The translations under genes were made by a program, and so were the position numbers. Positions 1 through 7,541 of a stretch of 64,000 bases of DNA are shown one piece after another. The stretch comes from an uncultured Oscillospiraceae bacterium (lineage in GTDB: Bacteria; Bacillota; Clostridia; Oscillospirales; Ruminococcaceae), in contig CAJJZS010000001.1 of assembly GCA_905197685.1 (NCBI GenBank), positions 1 through 64,000 on the forward strand, read 5' to 3'. Each line of letters begins with the position of its first letter. Within the stretch, counting starts at the first letter, position 1. The notes under the pieces were generated by a model, which saw only the letters and a list, made by a program, of their open reading frames with translations, was not told the DNA's origin and ran no database searches.

Positions 1-2
1 CC

Positions 3-131
3 GGCACAGTAGAAACCAAACCGAACCCACAGACCGGCAGCGAAGATTATGTCGGCTTAGCGGCAGCTCTGGCAGTTACTGCGGGCGTTGCGGCAATCGG
101 ACTTGGCAAAAAGAAAAAAGACGAAGAATAA
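3..131 (+). CDS. C-terminal end of a sortase-anchored surface protein (partial)
   Basis: Only the last 42 residues are inside the window; the gene enters from the left edge in frame 3. The tail shows the three-part cell-wall sorting signal: an NPQTG pentapeptide, a hydrophobic Ala/Leu/Val-rich segment (YVGLAAALAVTAGVAAIGLG) and a charged end (KKKKDEE). NPQTG resembles the sortase B-type NPQTN and the LPXTG classes, so the protein is probably attached to peptidoglycan by a sortase. The extracellular part lies outside the window and its function cannot be judged. A strong terminator follows 40 bp downstream, so it is the last gene of its transcript. Confidence 0.8.
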   Translation, partial: GTVETKPNPQTGSEDYVGLAAALAVTAGVAAIGLGKKKKDEE

Positions 132-172
132 TCACAGAAAACCGATTCTTTAAAAACGAATCGGAAAAGCAA

Positions 173-205
173 AGGGCGGCTTGAATGGTCAAGCCGCCCT
201 TTTTG
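173..205 (+). terminator. Rho-independent terminator of the surface protein gene
   Basis: A 12-bp perfect stem (agggcggcttga, loop atgg, tcaagccgccct) is followed directly by TTTTT. Confidence 0.9.
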
Positions 206-283
206 TGCTGTTTTGCCGATTTTTATTTTGTTTTTTCGGGCAAAAAAACATTTCTTTGTGAATGAATTTTCAGCTGACGGGGG

Positions 284-312
284 TTGACATTTTTCGCGGG
301 ATTCGATAGAGT
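284..312 (+). promoter_or_regulatory. Candidate promoter of the cation exchanger gene
   Basis: TTGACA (284-289) and TAGAGT (307-312) lie 17 bp apart. The -10 is weak; the TATATTATT block just downstream is an alternative. The remainder of the 132-475 gap holds nothing else I recognise. Confidence 0.4.
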
Positions 313-475
313 ATATTATTGTAAGTATGAAAAACCGAGCGTTATTTTATTGACAAAGTAAAAAATGTTCGGCGGGGCAGTCCCGATTTTTGCCCGAATA
401 TGATTTCGCTAAAAACGATAAATTGCGTTGGAAAAATCGGGAAAGGAAAAATAAAACAAATAAGGGGTAGAAAAA

Positions 476-1393
476 ATGGCGTATCTGATTTTGATTGTCG
501 GAATGTTTTTCCTCATCAAGGGCGCAGACTTCTTTGTGGACGGCAGCTCTTCGGTAGCGAAGATTATGAAAGTGCCGTCGGTAATCATCGGTCTTACGAT
601 TGTGGCGTTGGGAACCAGCCTGCCGGAGGCAAGCGTCAGCATTACGGCAAGCATCGCAGGCAACAATGAGCTTGCCTTATCCAATGTTGTGGGTTCCAAT
701 ATCTTTAACACTTTGGTGGTGGTCGGCTGTTCGGCTCTGATTACTCCGTTTATCATGGACAGGGACATTGTAAAGCGCGATTTGCTGATTAACATTCTGT
801 CCTCGGTAGCGCTGCTCGTTCTTGTCTTGGACGGCGTACTGGGACGCGTGGACGGTGTGTTGCTTCTGGTCGGCTTGGCAGGATTTCTGGCAATCTTAAT
901 CCGTTCGGCGATGAAAAACCGAATCACCGAAGAGGTAGGCGAGGTTCTTCCGCTGGGCAAGAGCGTGCTGTTTATTGTCGGCGGTATTATCACCATTATT
1001 TTGGGCGGAAAACTGGTTGTTGACAGCGCAACGATTATTGCGCAGCACCTGGGAATGAGCGATACGCTGATTGGCTTGACCGTTGTTTCTATCGGTACCA
1101 GCCTGCCAGAGCTGGTAACCAGCGTGGTGGCAGCAAGAAAGGGCGAAAGCGGCTTGTCACTGGGAAATGCAATCGGTTCCAACATCATGAACATTCTGTT
1201 CATTTTGGGCGTTTCCGGCGCATTGACTCCGATTGCGGTCATTTCCGAGAATATCATCGACATGGCTGTGCTGATTGGCGTGGCAGTGTTCGTTTTTATC
1301 TTGGCAAAAATCAGCGACAAGATGACCCGAGCAAAAGGAATTGCTTTCATGGGCATTTACGGGGTGTATCTGGCATATATCATCATGCGGTAA
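476..1393 (+). CDS. Calcium/sodium antiporter, CaCA family (YrbG type)
   Basis: A 305-residue integral membrane protein with about ten hydrophobic segments. The two inverted alpha-repeats that define the Ca2+:cation antiporter family are plain: GLTIVALGTSLPEASVSI with NVVGSNIFN in the first half, and GLTVVSIGTSLPELVTSV with NAIGSNIMNI in the second. The acidic residue in each GTSLPE motif coordinates the transported cation in this family. Length fits the bacterial YrbG subfamily. The start is preceded by a GGGG-type ribosome site about 10 bp upstream. It is monocistronic, with its own promoter candidate and terminator. Exact ion specificity (Ca2+ with Na+ or H+) is inferred from the family. 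Confidence 0.9.
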   Translation: MAYLILIVGMFFLIKGADFFVDGSSSVAKIMKVPSVIIGLTIVALGTSLPEASVSITASIAGNNELALSNVVGSNIFNTLVVVGCSALITPFIMDRDIVKRDLLINILSSVALLVLVLDGVLGRVDGVLLLVGLAGFLAILIRSAMKNRITEEVGEVLPLGKSVLFIVGGIITIILGGKLVVDSATIIAQHLGMSDTLIGLTVVSIGTSLPELVTSVVAARKGESGLSLGNAIGSNIMNILFILGVSGALTPIAVISENIIDMAVLIGVAVFVFILAKISDKMTRAKGIAFMGIYGVYLAYIIMR

Positions 1394-1402
1394 ATTAAGG
1401 AC

Positions 1403-1440
1403 AAACGGCTTCCTTCGGGCAATCGGGGGGAGCCGTTTTT
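1403..1440 (+). terminator. Terminator of the cation exchanger gene
   Basis: Stem aaacggct/agccgttt (1403-1410, 1431-1438) with a run of T at its end. Confidence 0.7.
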
Positions 1441-1504
1441 GCGGATAAAATCAATCTTCCTAAAAAAGAACAGAGAAACGGTTGAATTTTGGTGAAACGC
1501 TGCA

Positions 1505-1533
1505 TTGTTCTGCGGGCGATTATTTGGTACAAT
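1505..1533 (+). promoter_or_regulatory. Candidate promoter of uraA
   Basis: TTGTTC (1505-1510), 17 bp, TACAAT (1528-1533). The -10 is good and the -35 poor. Only about 50 nt of leader precede the start codon, too short for a PyrR-type attenuator. Confidence 0.5.
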
Positions 1534-1587
1534 AGTGAAAGAAAACAGGAGATGTGTTTTTCTGTATCGTTTAGGAGGTTTTTGTTT

Positions 1588-2916
1588 ATGAGCAACAAAA
1601 AAGAAAAAATTAAGGTAGGCGAGGTAGGAATCTACGACGCCCGCCAGCTGGGGCTGCCTAAAATGCTGATACTCGGCGTGCAGCACACCTTCGCCATGTT
1701 CGGCGCAACGGTTCTGGTGCCGATTTTAACCGGATTAAGCGTTTCTACCACTTTGTTGATGGCAGGCTTGGGAACGCTGCTGTTCCACCTGATTACCAAG
1801 GGAAAGGTTCCTGCATTTCTGGGCTCTTCCTTTGCGTTTTTGGGCGGATATTCCGCAGTTGCCCCGAAATTGGCGGACGGGGCGGCAAATGCCGAGCTTT
1901 TGCCCTATGCCTGCGGCGGTGTGTTGGTTGCGGGATTGGTTTATGTGGCGATGTCGGGCTTAATCTCGGTGTTCGGAATCCGCAGAATCATGCGCTTTTT
2001 CCCACCGGTGGTAACGGGACCTATCATCATTTCGATTGGTTTAATCTTAGCGCCTACTGCAATCAGCAACGCAAGCGATAACTGGCTGCTTGCGGGAATT
2101 GCTCTGGCAGTCATTATCGTCTGCAACATCTGGGGCAAGGGAATGGTAAAGATTGTTCCGATTCTTCTGGGAATCTTGGTTTCTTATATTGCGGCAATCT
2201 TTATGAACGAGGTGGATTTCACCGCAATCTCTCAGGCAAAGGTTTTTGCGATGGCTCCGCTTTCTCTGCCTAAGTTTAGCTTCAGCGCAGTCATCACCAT
2301 TATGCCGATTGCTTTGGCTACCATGATGGAGCATATCGGCGACATGGCGGCAATCAGCGCAACAACCGGCAAAAACTACTTAAATGACCCGGGACTGCAC
2401 CGTACCTTGTTGGGTGACGGTCTGGCAACCTGCCTTTCTGCGCTGGGCGGCGGTCCGGCAAACACTACCTACGGTGAAAACACCGGCGTACTTGCTCTGA
2501 CCAAAGTTTATGACCCGCGCGTTATGAGAATCGCAGCTCTGGCAGCAATCCTGCTCTCCTTCTTCCCGAAGTTCGGCGCAGCGATTGAAACGGTTCCTTC
2601 CGCAATCATCGGCGGCGTTTCCTTTATGCTGTACGGTATGATTTCCGCAATCGGTGTGCGCAATGTGGTGGAAAACAGGGTAGATTTCACTAAGAGCCGC
2701 AACCTGATTATCGCAGCGGTTATCTTAGTCAGCGCTCTGGGATTTGATTCCATCGGCGGACTGAATATCCACATTACCGACGCGCTCAACATCAACCTCT
2801 CCGGTCTGGCAGTTGCTGCGATTGCCGGAATTGCGCTCAACGCAATCATTCCCGGCAACGATTATGAGTTCGGCGAGCATAACCCCGACCATGAAGCGAT
2901 TGTATTTGAAGAATAA
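1588..2916 (+). CDS. uraA: Uracil permease, NCS2 family
   Basis: A 442-residue nucleobase:cation symporter of the NCS2/UraA group that imports uracil across the cell membrane for pyrimidine salvage. The N-terminal QHTFAMFGATVLVPILTGLS block and the DGLATCLSALGGGPANTTYG block are characteristic of UraA/PyrP, and about 12-14 hydrophobic segments follow. The start at 1588 is chosen because AGGAGG lies 9 bp upstream; an in-frame ATG 99 bp earlier lies upstream of the candidate promoter's -35, with no ribosome site, and adds a non-conserved tail. No other pyrimidine genes are adjacent. A shared terminator separates it from the convergent radical SAM gene. Confidence 0.93.
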   Translation: MSNKKEKIKVGEVGIYDARQLGLPKMLILGVQHTFAMFGATVLVPILTGLSVSTTLLMAGLGTLLFHLITKGKVPAFLGSSFAFLGGYSAVAPKLADGAANAELLPYACGGVLVAGLVYVAMSGLISVFGIRRIMRFFPPVVTGPIIISIGLILAPTAISNASDNWLLAGIALAVIIVCNIWGKGMVKIVPILLGILVSYIAAIFMNEVDFTAISQAKVFAMAPLSLPKFSFSAVITIMPIALATMMEHIGDMAAISATTGKNYLNDPGLHRTLLGDGLATCLSALGGGPANTTYGENTGVLALTKVYDPRVMRIAALAAILLSFFPKFGAAIETVPSAIIGGVSFMLYGMISAIGVRNVVENRVDFTKSRNLIIAAVILVSALGFDSIGGLNIHITDALNINLSGLAVAAIAGIALNAIIPGNDYEFGEHNPDHEAIVFEE

Positions 2917-2928
2917 TCATTAAAAAAC

Positions 2929-2973
2929 AAAACCCCCGCCTTTTCCGAATACCGGCAGAGGCGGGGGTTTTTG
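2929..2973. terminator. Bidirectional terminator between uraA and the radical SAM gene
   Basis: Stem aaaacccccgcc/ggcgggggtttt (2929-2940, 2960-2971) has T runs on both strands, so it can serve both convergent genes. Confidence 0.9.
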
Positions 2974-2978
2974 TGCTG

Positions 2979-3833
2979 TTAAAGCAGCAGACGGTTGATG
3001 GTTTGCAGCATCGCTTCTTTTCCCGAGGGAAGAAAGCCCTGAATGGTCAGGCGGTCCAAAACGGTGGTGTCCATAAAGAAAGTGTCCTCCAAGAACAGGT
3101 TTTCCAGCAACATTCGTTCTTCCAAAAGGATTTCGCGGGGATTCATCGGAATAAATTCGCCCTTTTTCACCATCTTGGCTAAGGGGGTATTGTCCCAGAT
3201 TTTCAGCTTCAGCGCCCAGATGCATTTGGGGTGCAAGCGATTGAGCAGGCGGGAAGTTTCCAGCGCGTGAAGATTGCGGTAGGTTTTTCCGCCCAATCCC
3301 AAAATAACGGTGATATAGTATCCGATACCGGCAGCGTCCAGCTTTTGGAATGCCTGCGCCATCTCAAAGGAGGAAACGCCTTTGTTCATCATCAGAAGAA
3401 TGGGGTCGCTGCCCGATTCCACTCCGATGTGCAGGTCGCAGACCCCCATCTCTCGCAAAGCAAGCAGCTGTTCCGGTGTTTTTCGCAGCACATCGTCTAC
3501 ACGGGCATACATGGCAAATTCCCGAATGTTGGGCATAAAGTTGTGGGTGAGTAATATAATTTTTTCCAGCTGTTCAAAGCTCAGAGAAAAAGCGTTCTCC
3601 CCCAGTAAAAACAGGCGGGTCTTTTCCGGTTCCAGTCGTCCCAACATTCTTAAATTCCACTCAATCTGCGCCATCGAGTGAATCTGAAACGGGTCGCGGG
3701 CAAAATCACAAAAGGCGCATTTTCCCCAGCTGCACCCCAGGGCAACCTCCAGACAGGCGCTGCCTTCCTCCTGCGGCGGTCGGTAGATTTCTTCATGGGT
3801 GTAGATGGAGGCATAAATTTCTTCTCTTGTCAT
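2979..3833 (-). CDS. Radical SAM protein
   Basis: 284 residues. The cluster motif GCSWGKCAFCDF (CX4CX2C spacing) near residue 35 is the form used by the COG1032-like radical SAM family common in Firmicutes, and would bind a 4Fe-4S cluster and S-adenosylmethionine. A glycine-rich stretch (VILGLGGKTYRN) and GVESGSDPILLMMNKG fit the SAM-binding TIM-barrel strands. The start at 3833 is chosen for AAAGGAGAGG about 5 bp upstream; an ATG 30 bp earlier lacks a site. No partner gene is adjacent and the substrate cannot be predicted. The family includes enzymes annotated as coproporphyrinogen-like oxidases, but nothing here supports haem synthesis. Confidence 0.85.
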   Translation of the reverse strand: MTREEIYASIYTHEEIYRPPQEEGSACLEVALGCSWGKCAFCDFARDPFQIHSMAQIEWNLRMLGRLEPEKTRLFLLGENAFSLSFEQLEKIILLTHNFMPNIREFAMYARVDDVLRKTPEQLLALREMGVCDLHIGVESGSDPILLMMNKGVSSFEMAQAFQKLDAAGIGYYITVILGLGGKTYRNLHALETSRLLNRLHPKCIWALKLKIWDNTPLAKMVKKGEFIPMNPREILLEERMLLENLFLEDTFFMDTTVLDRLTIQGFLPSGKEAMLQTINRLLL

Positions 3834-4010
3834 AACAACCTCTCCTTTCGGCAGGCAACACAAGCCGTTTTCTTTTATTTTAACAGAAAGCGGGTGGAAA
3901 GAAAAGGGAGAATTTTACCGGAAATTCTCCCCCTGTTTTAGGTATGCTAAAGAAAAAGAATGACGCTTGAAAAAAGTTAAGCGGAAAGCAGCGAAATTCA
4001 CAGAAAGTAA

Positions 4011-4039
4011 TTGAATCAAAATCGGGGATAGGGTATAAT
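4011..4039 (+). promoter_or_regulatory. Promoter of the first degV gene
   Basis: TTGAAT (4011-4016), 17 bp, TATAAT (4034-4039). Confidence 0.75.
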
Positions 4040-4075
4040 AAGTAGGAAAAACAATATAGAGAGGAGAAGTGTCTT

Positions 4076-4951
4076 ATGGCAGATTATGTAATTTCAACAG
4101 ATACTTCGTGCGATTTTCCGCCGGAATATGTTCAGGAGCATCAGCTTCCGCTGGTAACTTTGTTTTACAGTATAGATGGCGTGTCGGGGAGCAACGGCTG
4201 TCCGAATGCAGAGGAATTAAAGAATTTTTACGATAAAATGCGCGCCGGGGCGCAGACCAAGACGCAGCAGGCAAGCATTGAAGACACCGAGCAGGTTTTC
4301 CGTGAGGTGGCGCAGCAGGGAAAAGATTTGTTGCATATTGCGTTTTCTTCCGGACTCAGCGGTACAGCCAACGCGGCGCGTCTGGCAGCGGAAAATATCA
4401 TGGAAGAATTTCCGGACAGAAAGATTGTTGTCATCGACTCACTGTGCGCCTCTTTGGGGCAGGGGCTGTTGGTGGATTATGCAATCAGGCAGCGCGAACA
4501 GGGAAAAACACTGGAGGAAACAGCGCAGTGGGTGCAGGAACATATCCAAAATCTGTGCCACCTGTTTACCGTAGAGGATTTGAAATACTTGCAGAGGGGC
4601 GGCAGAATTTCCAAAACAACCGCTCTGGTCGGCACAATGATTGGCATTAAACCGGTACTGCATGTGAACGAGGAGGGCAAACTGGTTCCTATTGCAAAGG
4701 TTCGCGGCAGAAAGGCTTCCGTTCAGGCTTTGGTGCAGAAGATGGAAGAAAATATCGGTTCGTTCCGTCAGCAAAAGCAGACAATCTTCATCAGCCACGG
4801 CGACTGTTTGGAGGACGCAAAAGCGCTCGCGCAGATGGTGAAGGAAAAATTCGGCTATGATGACTTTTTAATCAACAATGTCGGTCCGACCATCGGCTCT
4901 CACTCCGGTCCGGGAACTTTGGCGCTGTTTTTCCTGGGAGAAAAGCGTTAA
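4076..4951 (+). CDS. DegV family fatty-acid-binding protein (copy 1)
   Basis: 291 residues, the standard length. DegV (FakB-like) proteins hold a fatty acid between two domains and, where studied, present it to the FakA kinase for incorporation into phospholipid. Visible hallmarks are ISTDTSCDFP at the N-terminus, FSSGLSGTANAARLA near residue 92, YLQRGGRISK, GIKPVLHVNEEGKL and the C-terminal GPTIGSHSGPGTLAL. The ribosome site GAGGAGAAG precedes the ATG. No fakA gene is in the window. The next gene is a paralog of the same length with its own promoter and a terminator between, so the two can be expressed separately and may prefer different acyl chains (inference). Confidence 0.92.
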   Translation: MADYVISTDTSCDFPPEYVQEHQLPLVTLFYSIDGVSGSNGCPNAEELKNFYDKMRAGAQTKTQQASIEDTEQVFREVAQQGKDLLHIAFSSGLSGTANAARLAAENIMEEFPDRKIVVIDSLCASLGQGLLVDYAIRQREQGKTLEETAQWVQEHIQNLCHLFTVEDLKYLQRGGRISKTTALVGTMIGIKPVLHVNEEGKLVPIAKVRGRKASVQALVQKMEENIGSFRQQKQTIFISHGDCLEDAKALAQMVKEKFGYDDFLINNVGPTIGSHSGPGTLALFFLGEKR

Positions 4952-5040
4952 CAGCAAACCAAATGAAGTAAGAAAAACGAATCGTCATTTTTCTTATGGA
5001 AATAATCCATAAAAAAACCGATAAATTTTATATAATTCCG

Positions 5041-5070
5041 AAAAAGTGTAACGAAAGTTACACTTTTTTA
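5041..5070 (+). terminator. Terminator between the two degV genes
   Basis: A 12-bp perfect stem aaaaagtgtaac, GAAA loop, gttacacttttt, ending in T. Another weaker complementarity (taagaaaaa/tttttctta) lies upstream near 4967-4997. Confidence 0.85.
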
Positions 5071-5099
5071 TTGCAATTTTGCCGCAGTTGAGATACAAT
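5071..5099 (+). promoter_or_regulatory. Promoter of the second degV gene
   Basis: TTGCAA (5071-5076), 17 bp, TACAAT (5094-5099), abutting the upstream terminator. Confidence 0.7.
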
Positions 5100-5144
5100 A
5101 AACAACATCATATCGTATTGAAAAACACATTGGAGGCAAAAGAA

Positions 5145-6020
5145 ATGCAGGAATATGTTATTACAACAGAAAATGCGGCAGATTTACCGCAGGAATTTAT
5201 TGAAAAAAATCAAATCGGAATTTTATCCTTATCTTATACAATGGACGGTGTGACTTACGGCGAAGACAGCGCAGAAACGCAGCCGGTAGAACAATTTTAT
5301 CAAAGAATGAGGGACGGCTCAATGCCCAAAACCCAGCAGGTTAATCCCGACCAGGCAATTCGGGTGTTCCGGGAATATTTAAAACAGGGAAAGGATATTC
5401 TCCATGTCGGTTTCACCTCGGCAGTAAGCGGAAGTTATAACAGCATTTGTATGGCGGCGCAGGAACTGCGGGAAGAATTTCCGCAGCGGAAGATTGAAGT
5501 GGTGGACACTTTGGTCGGAACACTTGCCGAGGGAATGTTGATAGATCGTCTGGTAAGGCTCAAACAGGACGGAGCCGGTCTGGAAGAAGCGGCAAATTGG
5601 CTCAGAGAATATGCTCCTCACGCCTGTCTGTATGCAACGGTGGACGATTTAAAGCACCTGTACCGCGGAGGCAGAGTTTCTAAAACCAGCGCATTTTTAG
5701 GAACGGCAATCGGTATTAAACCGGTTCTGAAACTCAATGAGCAGGGCAATCTGGTTCCGGTAGAAAAGGTAAGGGGAAGAAAAGCGTCCGTTCAGGCTTT
5801 GCTGAATCAGATGGAAAAGCATACGGGCAGCTTTTTAAAGGAAAATGACACCGTTTACATCAGCCACGGGGATTGTTTAGACGAGGCTTTGGCTCTGGCG
5901 CAGATGATAAAAGAAAAATTCGGCATTGAAAAAACAATGATAAACCACATCGGACCGGTGATCGGTTCCCATGCAGGCCCGGGCGCGATTGCTCTTGCCT
6001 TCTTCGGAGAAACCAAATAA
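5145..6020 (+). CDS. DegV family fatty-acid-binding protein (copy 2)
   Basis: 291 residues, the same length as the preceding paralog and alignable with it throughout: FTSAVSGSYNSICMAA, YRGGRVSKTSAFLG, GIKPVLKLNEQGNLVPVEKV and GPVIGSHAGPGAIAL. The start at 5145 follows GGAGG by 9 bp; an upstream in-frame ATG at 5079 lies between the -35 and -10 boxes and cannot be used. The pair looks like a tandem duplication that has diverged considerably, keeping the ligand-pocket glycine/serine motifs. Its role is as for copy 1: binding of a fatty acid for a FakA-type kinase encoded elsewhere. Confidence 0.92.
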   Translation: MQEYVITTENAADLPQEFIEKNQIGILSLSYTMDGVTYGEDSAETQPVEQFYQRMRDGSMPKTQQVNPDQAIRVFREYLKQGKDILHVGFTSAVSGSYNSICMAAQELREEFPQRKIEVVDTLVGTLAEGMLIDRLVRLKQDGAGLEEAANWLREYAPHACLYATVDDLKHLYRGGRVSKTSAFLGTAIGIKPVLKLNEQGNLVPVEKVRGRKASVQALLNQMEKHTGSFLKENDTVYISHGDCLDEALALAQMIKEKFGIEKTMINHIGPVIGSHAGPGAIALAFFGETK

Positions 6021-6136
6021 AACAGAAGAAAACCGGAGAAAACAGCGGATACAGAAAGATAATTTCGGATAATATCGAATATTTCCGTAAAACAGCCAAA
6101 TTAAAATAAAATTCATAAAATTTTGTCAAAAAGGGG

Positions 6137-6165
6137 TTGCCAAACAGCTCCGAAACGCATATAAT
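6137..6165 (+). promoter_or_regulatory. Promoter of the mgtE-like leader and gene
   Basis: TTGCCA (6137-6142), 17 bp, TATAAT (6160-6165). It lies about 320 nt upstream of the channel gene, giving a long structured leader. Confidence 0.75.
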
Positions 6166-6210
6166 AAAGAAGCAAAAAAACAATATGAAACCAAAAAGGA
6201 GGAAACAACC

Positions 6211-6309
6211 GTGGACGATTGCAGTAGAAGTACAAGAGAAAACAAGCGCGATTTTTGCAATACAAAAGCTGTCGGAAAGAAGCGGTTTTTTCTTCCAACA
6301 GTTTTCTAA
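6211..6309 (+). CDS. Candidate leader peptide upstream of the Mg2+ channel gene
   Basis: A 32-residue frame starting with GTG at 6211, 8 bp after a perfect AAGGAGG (6196-6202) and about 40 nt after the promoter. The product begins MDDCSRSTRENKRD and ends KKRFFLPTVF, highly charged and basic. It is followed by hairpins and then mgtE. A strong ribosome site on so short a frame in a leader is typical of translation-coupled attenuation; known Mg2+ transporter leaders (MgtL of enterobacteria) work this way, but there is no sequence similarity. It is not recognised as any known peptide. The role is inferred from layout alone. Confidence 0.5.
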   Translation: MDDCSRSTRENKRDFCNTKAVGKKRFFLPTVF

Positions 6310-6354
6310 CGGTCAAACAGCCCGAAACAGGTTGCTGTTTTGATTGCCGAATGT

Positions 6355-6438
6355 AAAAATCGCCGTGCGGCGGGAATTTTTTGTAAATCCTTAAAAACGG
6401 GAGAAACAAAAATCCTGCTGCGCGGTTTTTGTTTTTTT
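6355..6438 (+). promoter_or_regulatory. Two leader hairpins with T runs (candidate attenuator)
   Basis: Hairpin one: aaaaatcgccg/cggcgggaatttttt (6355-6382). Hairpin two: pairing between caaaaatc (6407-6414) and ggtttttg (6424-6431), followed by TTTTTTT. Either can act as an intrinsic terminator before mgtE begins at 6488. The conserved strings of the M-box Mg2+ riboswitch were looked for and not found. Confidence 0.5.
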
Positions 6439-6487
6439 CTGTGTACTCAACTGCCCGACTAAAAACGGCAGTAAGGAGGAACAGAAG

Positions 6488-7279
6488 ATGAAAAACATGA
6501 CAATGACAGCAAAACTTTTTTCCGCAGCGGGAAATAAACAGCAAACCTCAATGAGCCTGTTGGTAAAGGAAAGGGACTATCGGGCAATCGGAGAAAGACT
6601 CGGCGAGATGGAGCCGCAGGCGGCGGCTCTTTGGCTGCAAAATCAGGACGAACAGCTGCGCTTTCAGGTTGCGTGTCTGATGCAGCCGGAGCAGGCAGGA
6701 AAAATCTGCGCCTGCTGCGCGGGCGAGCAGAAAACCGGCTACAGCGGCGCCGGGGTATTTTCCCTTGCAAAAAGCAGAATTTTCTGGTTGATGGCGCTGA
6801 TGATTTCGGGAATGATTACCGGGGCGATTTTGGCAAGATATGAAAGCGCGTTTGCGGCGATGCCGGTTTTGGTTACCTTTATCCCGATGCTCACCGATAC
6901 CGGCGGCAACGCGGGTTCTCAAAGCAGCACACTGGTCATTCGGGCGATGGCGATGGGGGAAATCGGACTGCGCAGCCTGCCGCTTGTGCTGTGGAAGGAG
7001 ATTCGGGTCGGCGTTTTGGTAGGAGCGGGTTTAAGCGCGGTAAATTTTCTGCGCCTGCTGTTGACAGCGCCCTATTCGCCGGAAGTTGCGCTGACCGTAT
7101 CGCTTGCAATGTTTGCGACGGTGGTTCTGGCAAAAACGGTGGGAGCGGCTCTTCCGCTTCTGGCGAAGGGACTGCGCTGTGACCCTGCAATTATGGCAGC
7201 TCCGCTGATTACCACAGTGGTGGATGCCTTTGCTTTGGTGGTTTATTTTAAGATTGCGCAGCTGATTTTGGGTTTATAA
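6488..7279 (+). CDS. Short MgtE-type Mg2+ channel lacking CBS domains
   Basis: 263 residues. Residues from about 95 onward form the five-helix MgtE pore domain: the RIFWLMALMISGMITGAIL helix, FIPMLTDTGGNAGSQSS (the conserved pore/Mg2+ selectivity region) and the closing AAPLITTVVDAFALVVYF. Full-length MgtE is about 450 residues with an N domain and two CBS domains that sense cytosolic Mg2+; here the CBS pair is missing and only about 90 residues precede the pore, resembling a remnant of the N domain (GERLGEMEPQAAALWL). Gating must differ, or control has moved to the leader RNA. AGGAGGA lies 8 bp before the ATG. Specificity for Mg2+ is from the family; Co2+ or other divalent ions are possible. 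Confidence 0.88.
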   Translation: MKNMTMTAKLFSAAGNKQQTSMSLLVKERDYRAIGERLGEMEPQAAALWLQNQDEQLRFQVACLMQPEQAGKICACCAGEQKTGYSGAGVFSLAKSRIFWLMALMISGMITGAILARYESAFAAMPVLVTFIPMLTDTGGNAGSQSSTLVIRAMAMGEIGLRSLPLVLWKEIRVGVLVGAGLSAVNFLRLLLTAPYSPEVALTVSLAMFATVVLAKTVGAALPLLAKGLRCDPAIMAAPLITTVVDAFALVVYFKIAQLILGL

Positions 7280-7302
7280 AACAAAACAGAAGAATACAGA
7301 CG

Positions 7303-7353
7303 GGGCAGGGGATGATTTCACCGAAAAAATGGGAAAAAATCCGCCTGCCCTTT
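7303..7353 (+). terminator. Possible terminator after the MgtE-like gene
   Basis: gggcagg/cctgccc (7303-7309, 7344-7350) with a large loop and only TTT after it; weak. Confidence 0.4.
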
Positions 7354-7436
7354 GTGGATTGATGGGAAAGTTTTGGCAAAAATTTGTGCAAATGGGAGAA
7401 AGTAAAGGAAAGAGGGAAAAAAGGAGCAAAAACACC

Positions 7437-7475
7437 TGACAAAATATTGTCAATTTATGGGATCGGTGCTATAAT
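7437..7475 (+). promoter_or_regulatory. Promoter and overlapping inverted repeat of the oxidoreductase gene
   Basis: TTGTCA (7447-7452), 17 bp, TATAAT (7470-7475). The -35 is one arm of an inverted repeat TGACAA-aata-TTGTCA (7437-7452), which could be a repressor site. Confidence 0.7.
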
Positions 7476-7541
7476 AGATTACTCAAAGGGATTTTGTTCC
7501 GATAAAAAGAAAGCGGAACAATCAGTAAGGAGGACGCGAAA

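Noticed and set aside
409..1356. 315-codon frame antisense to the cation exchanger
   Set aside because: The sense strand has clear CaCA motifs; the antisense product is low-complexity Ser/Thr/Pro/Ile without family features.
6120..6487. M-box Mg2+ riboswitch upstream of the MgtE-like gene
   Set aside because: The conserved M-box strings were not found by eye; the leader shows a small frame and simple hairpins instead.
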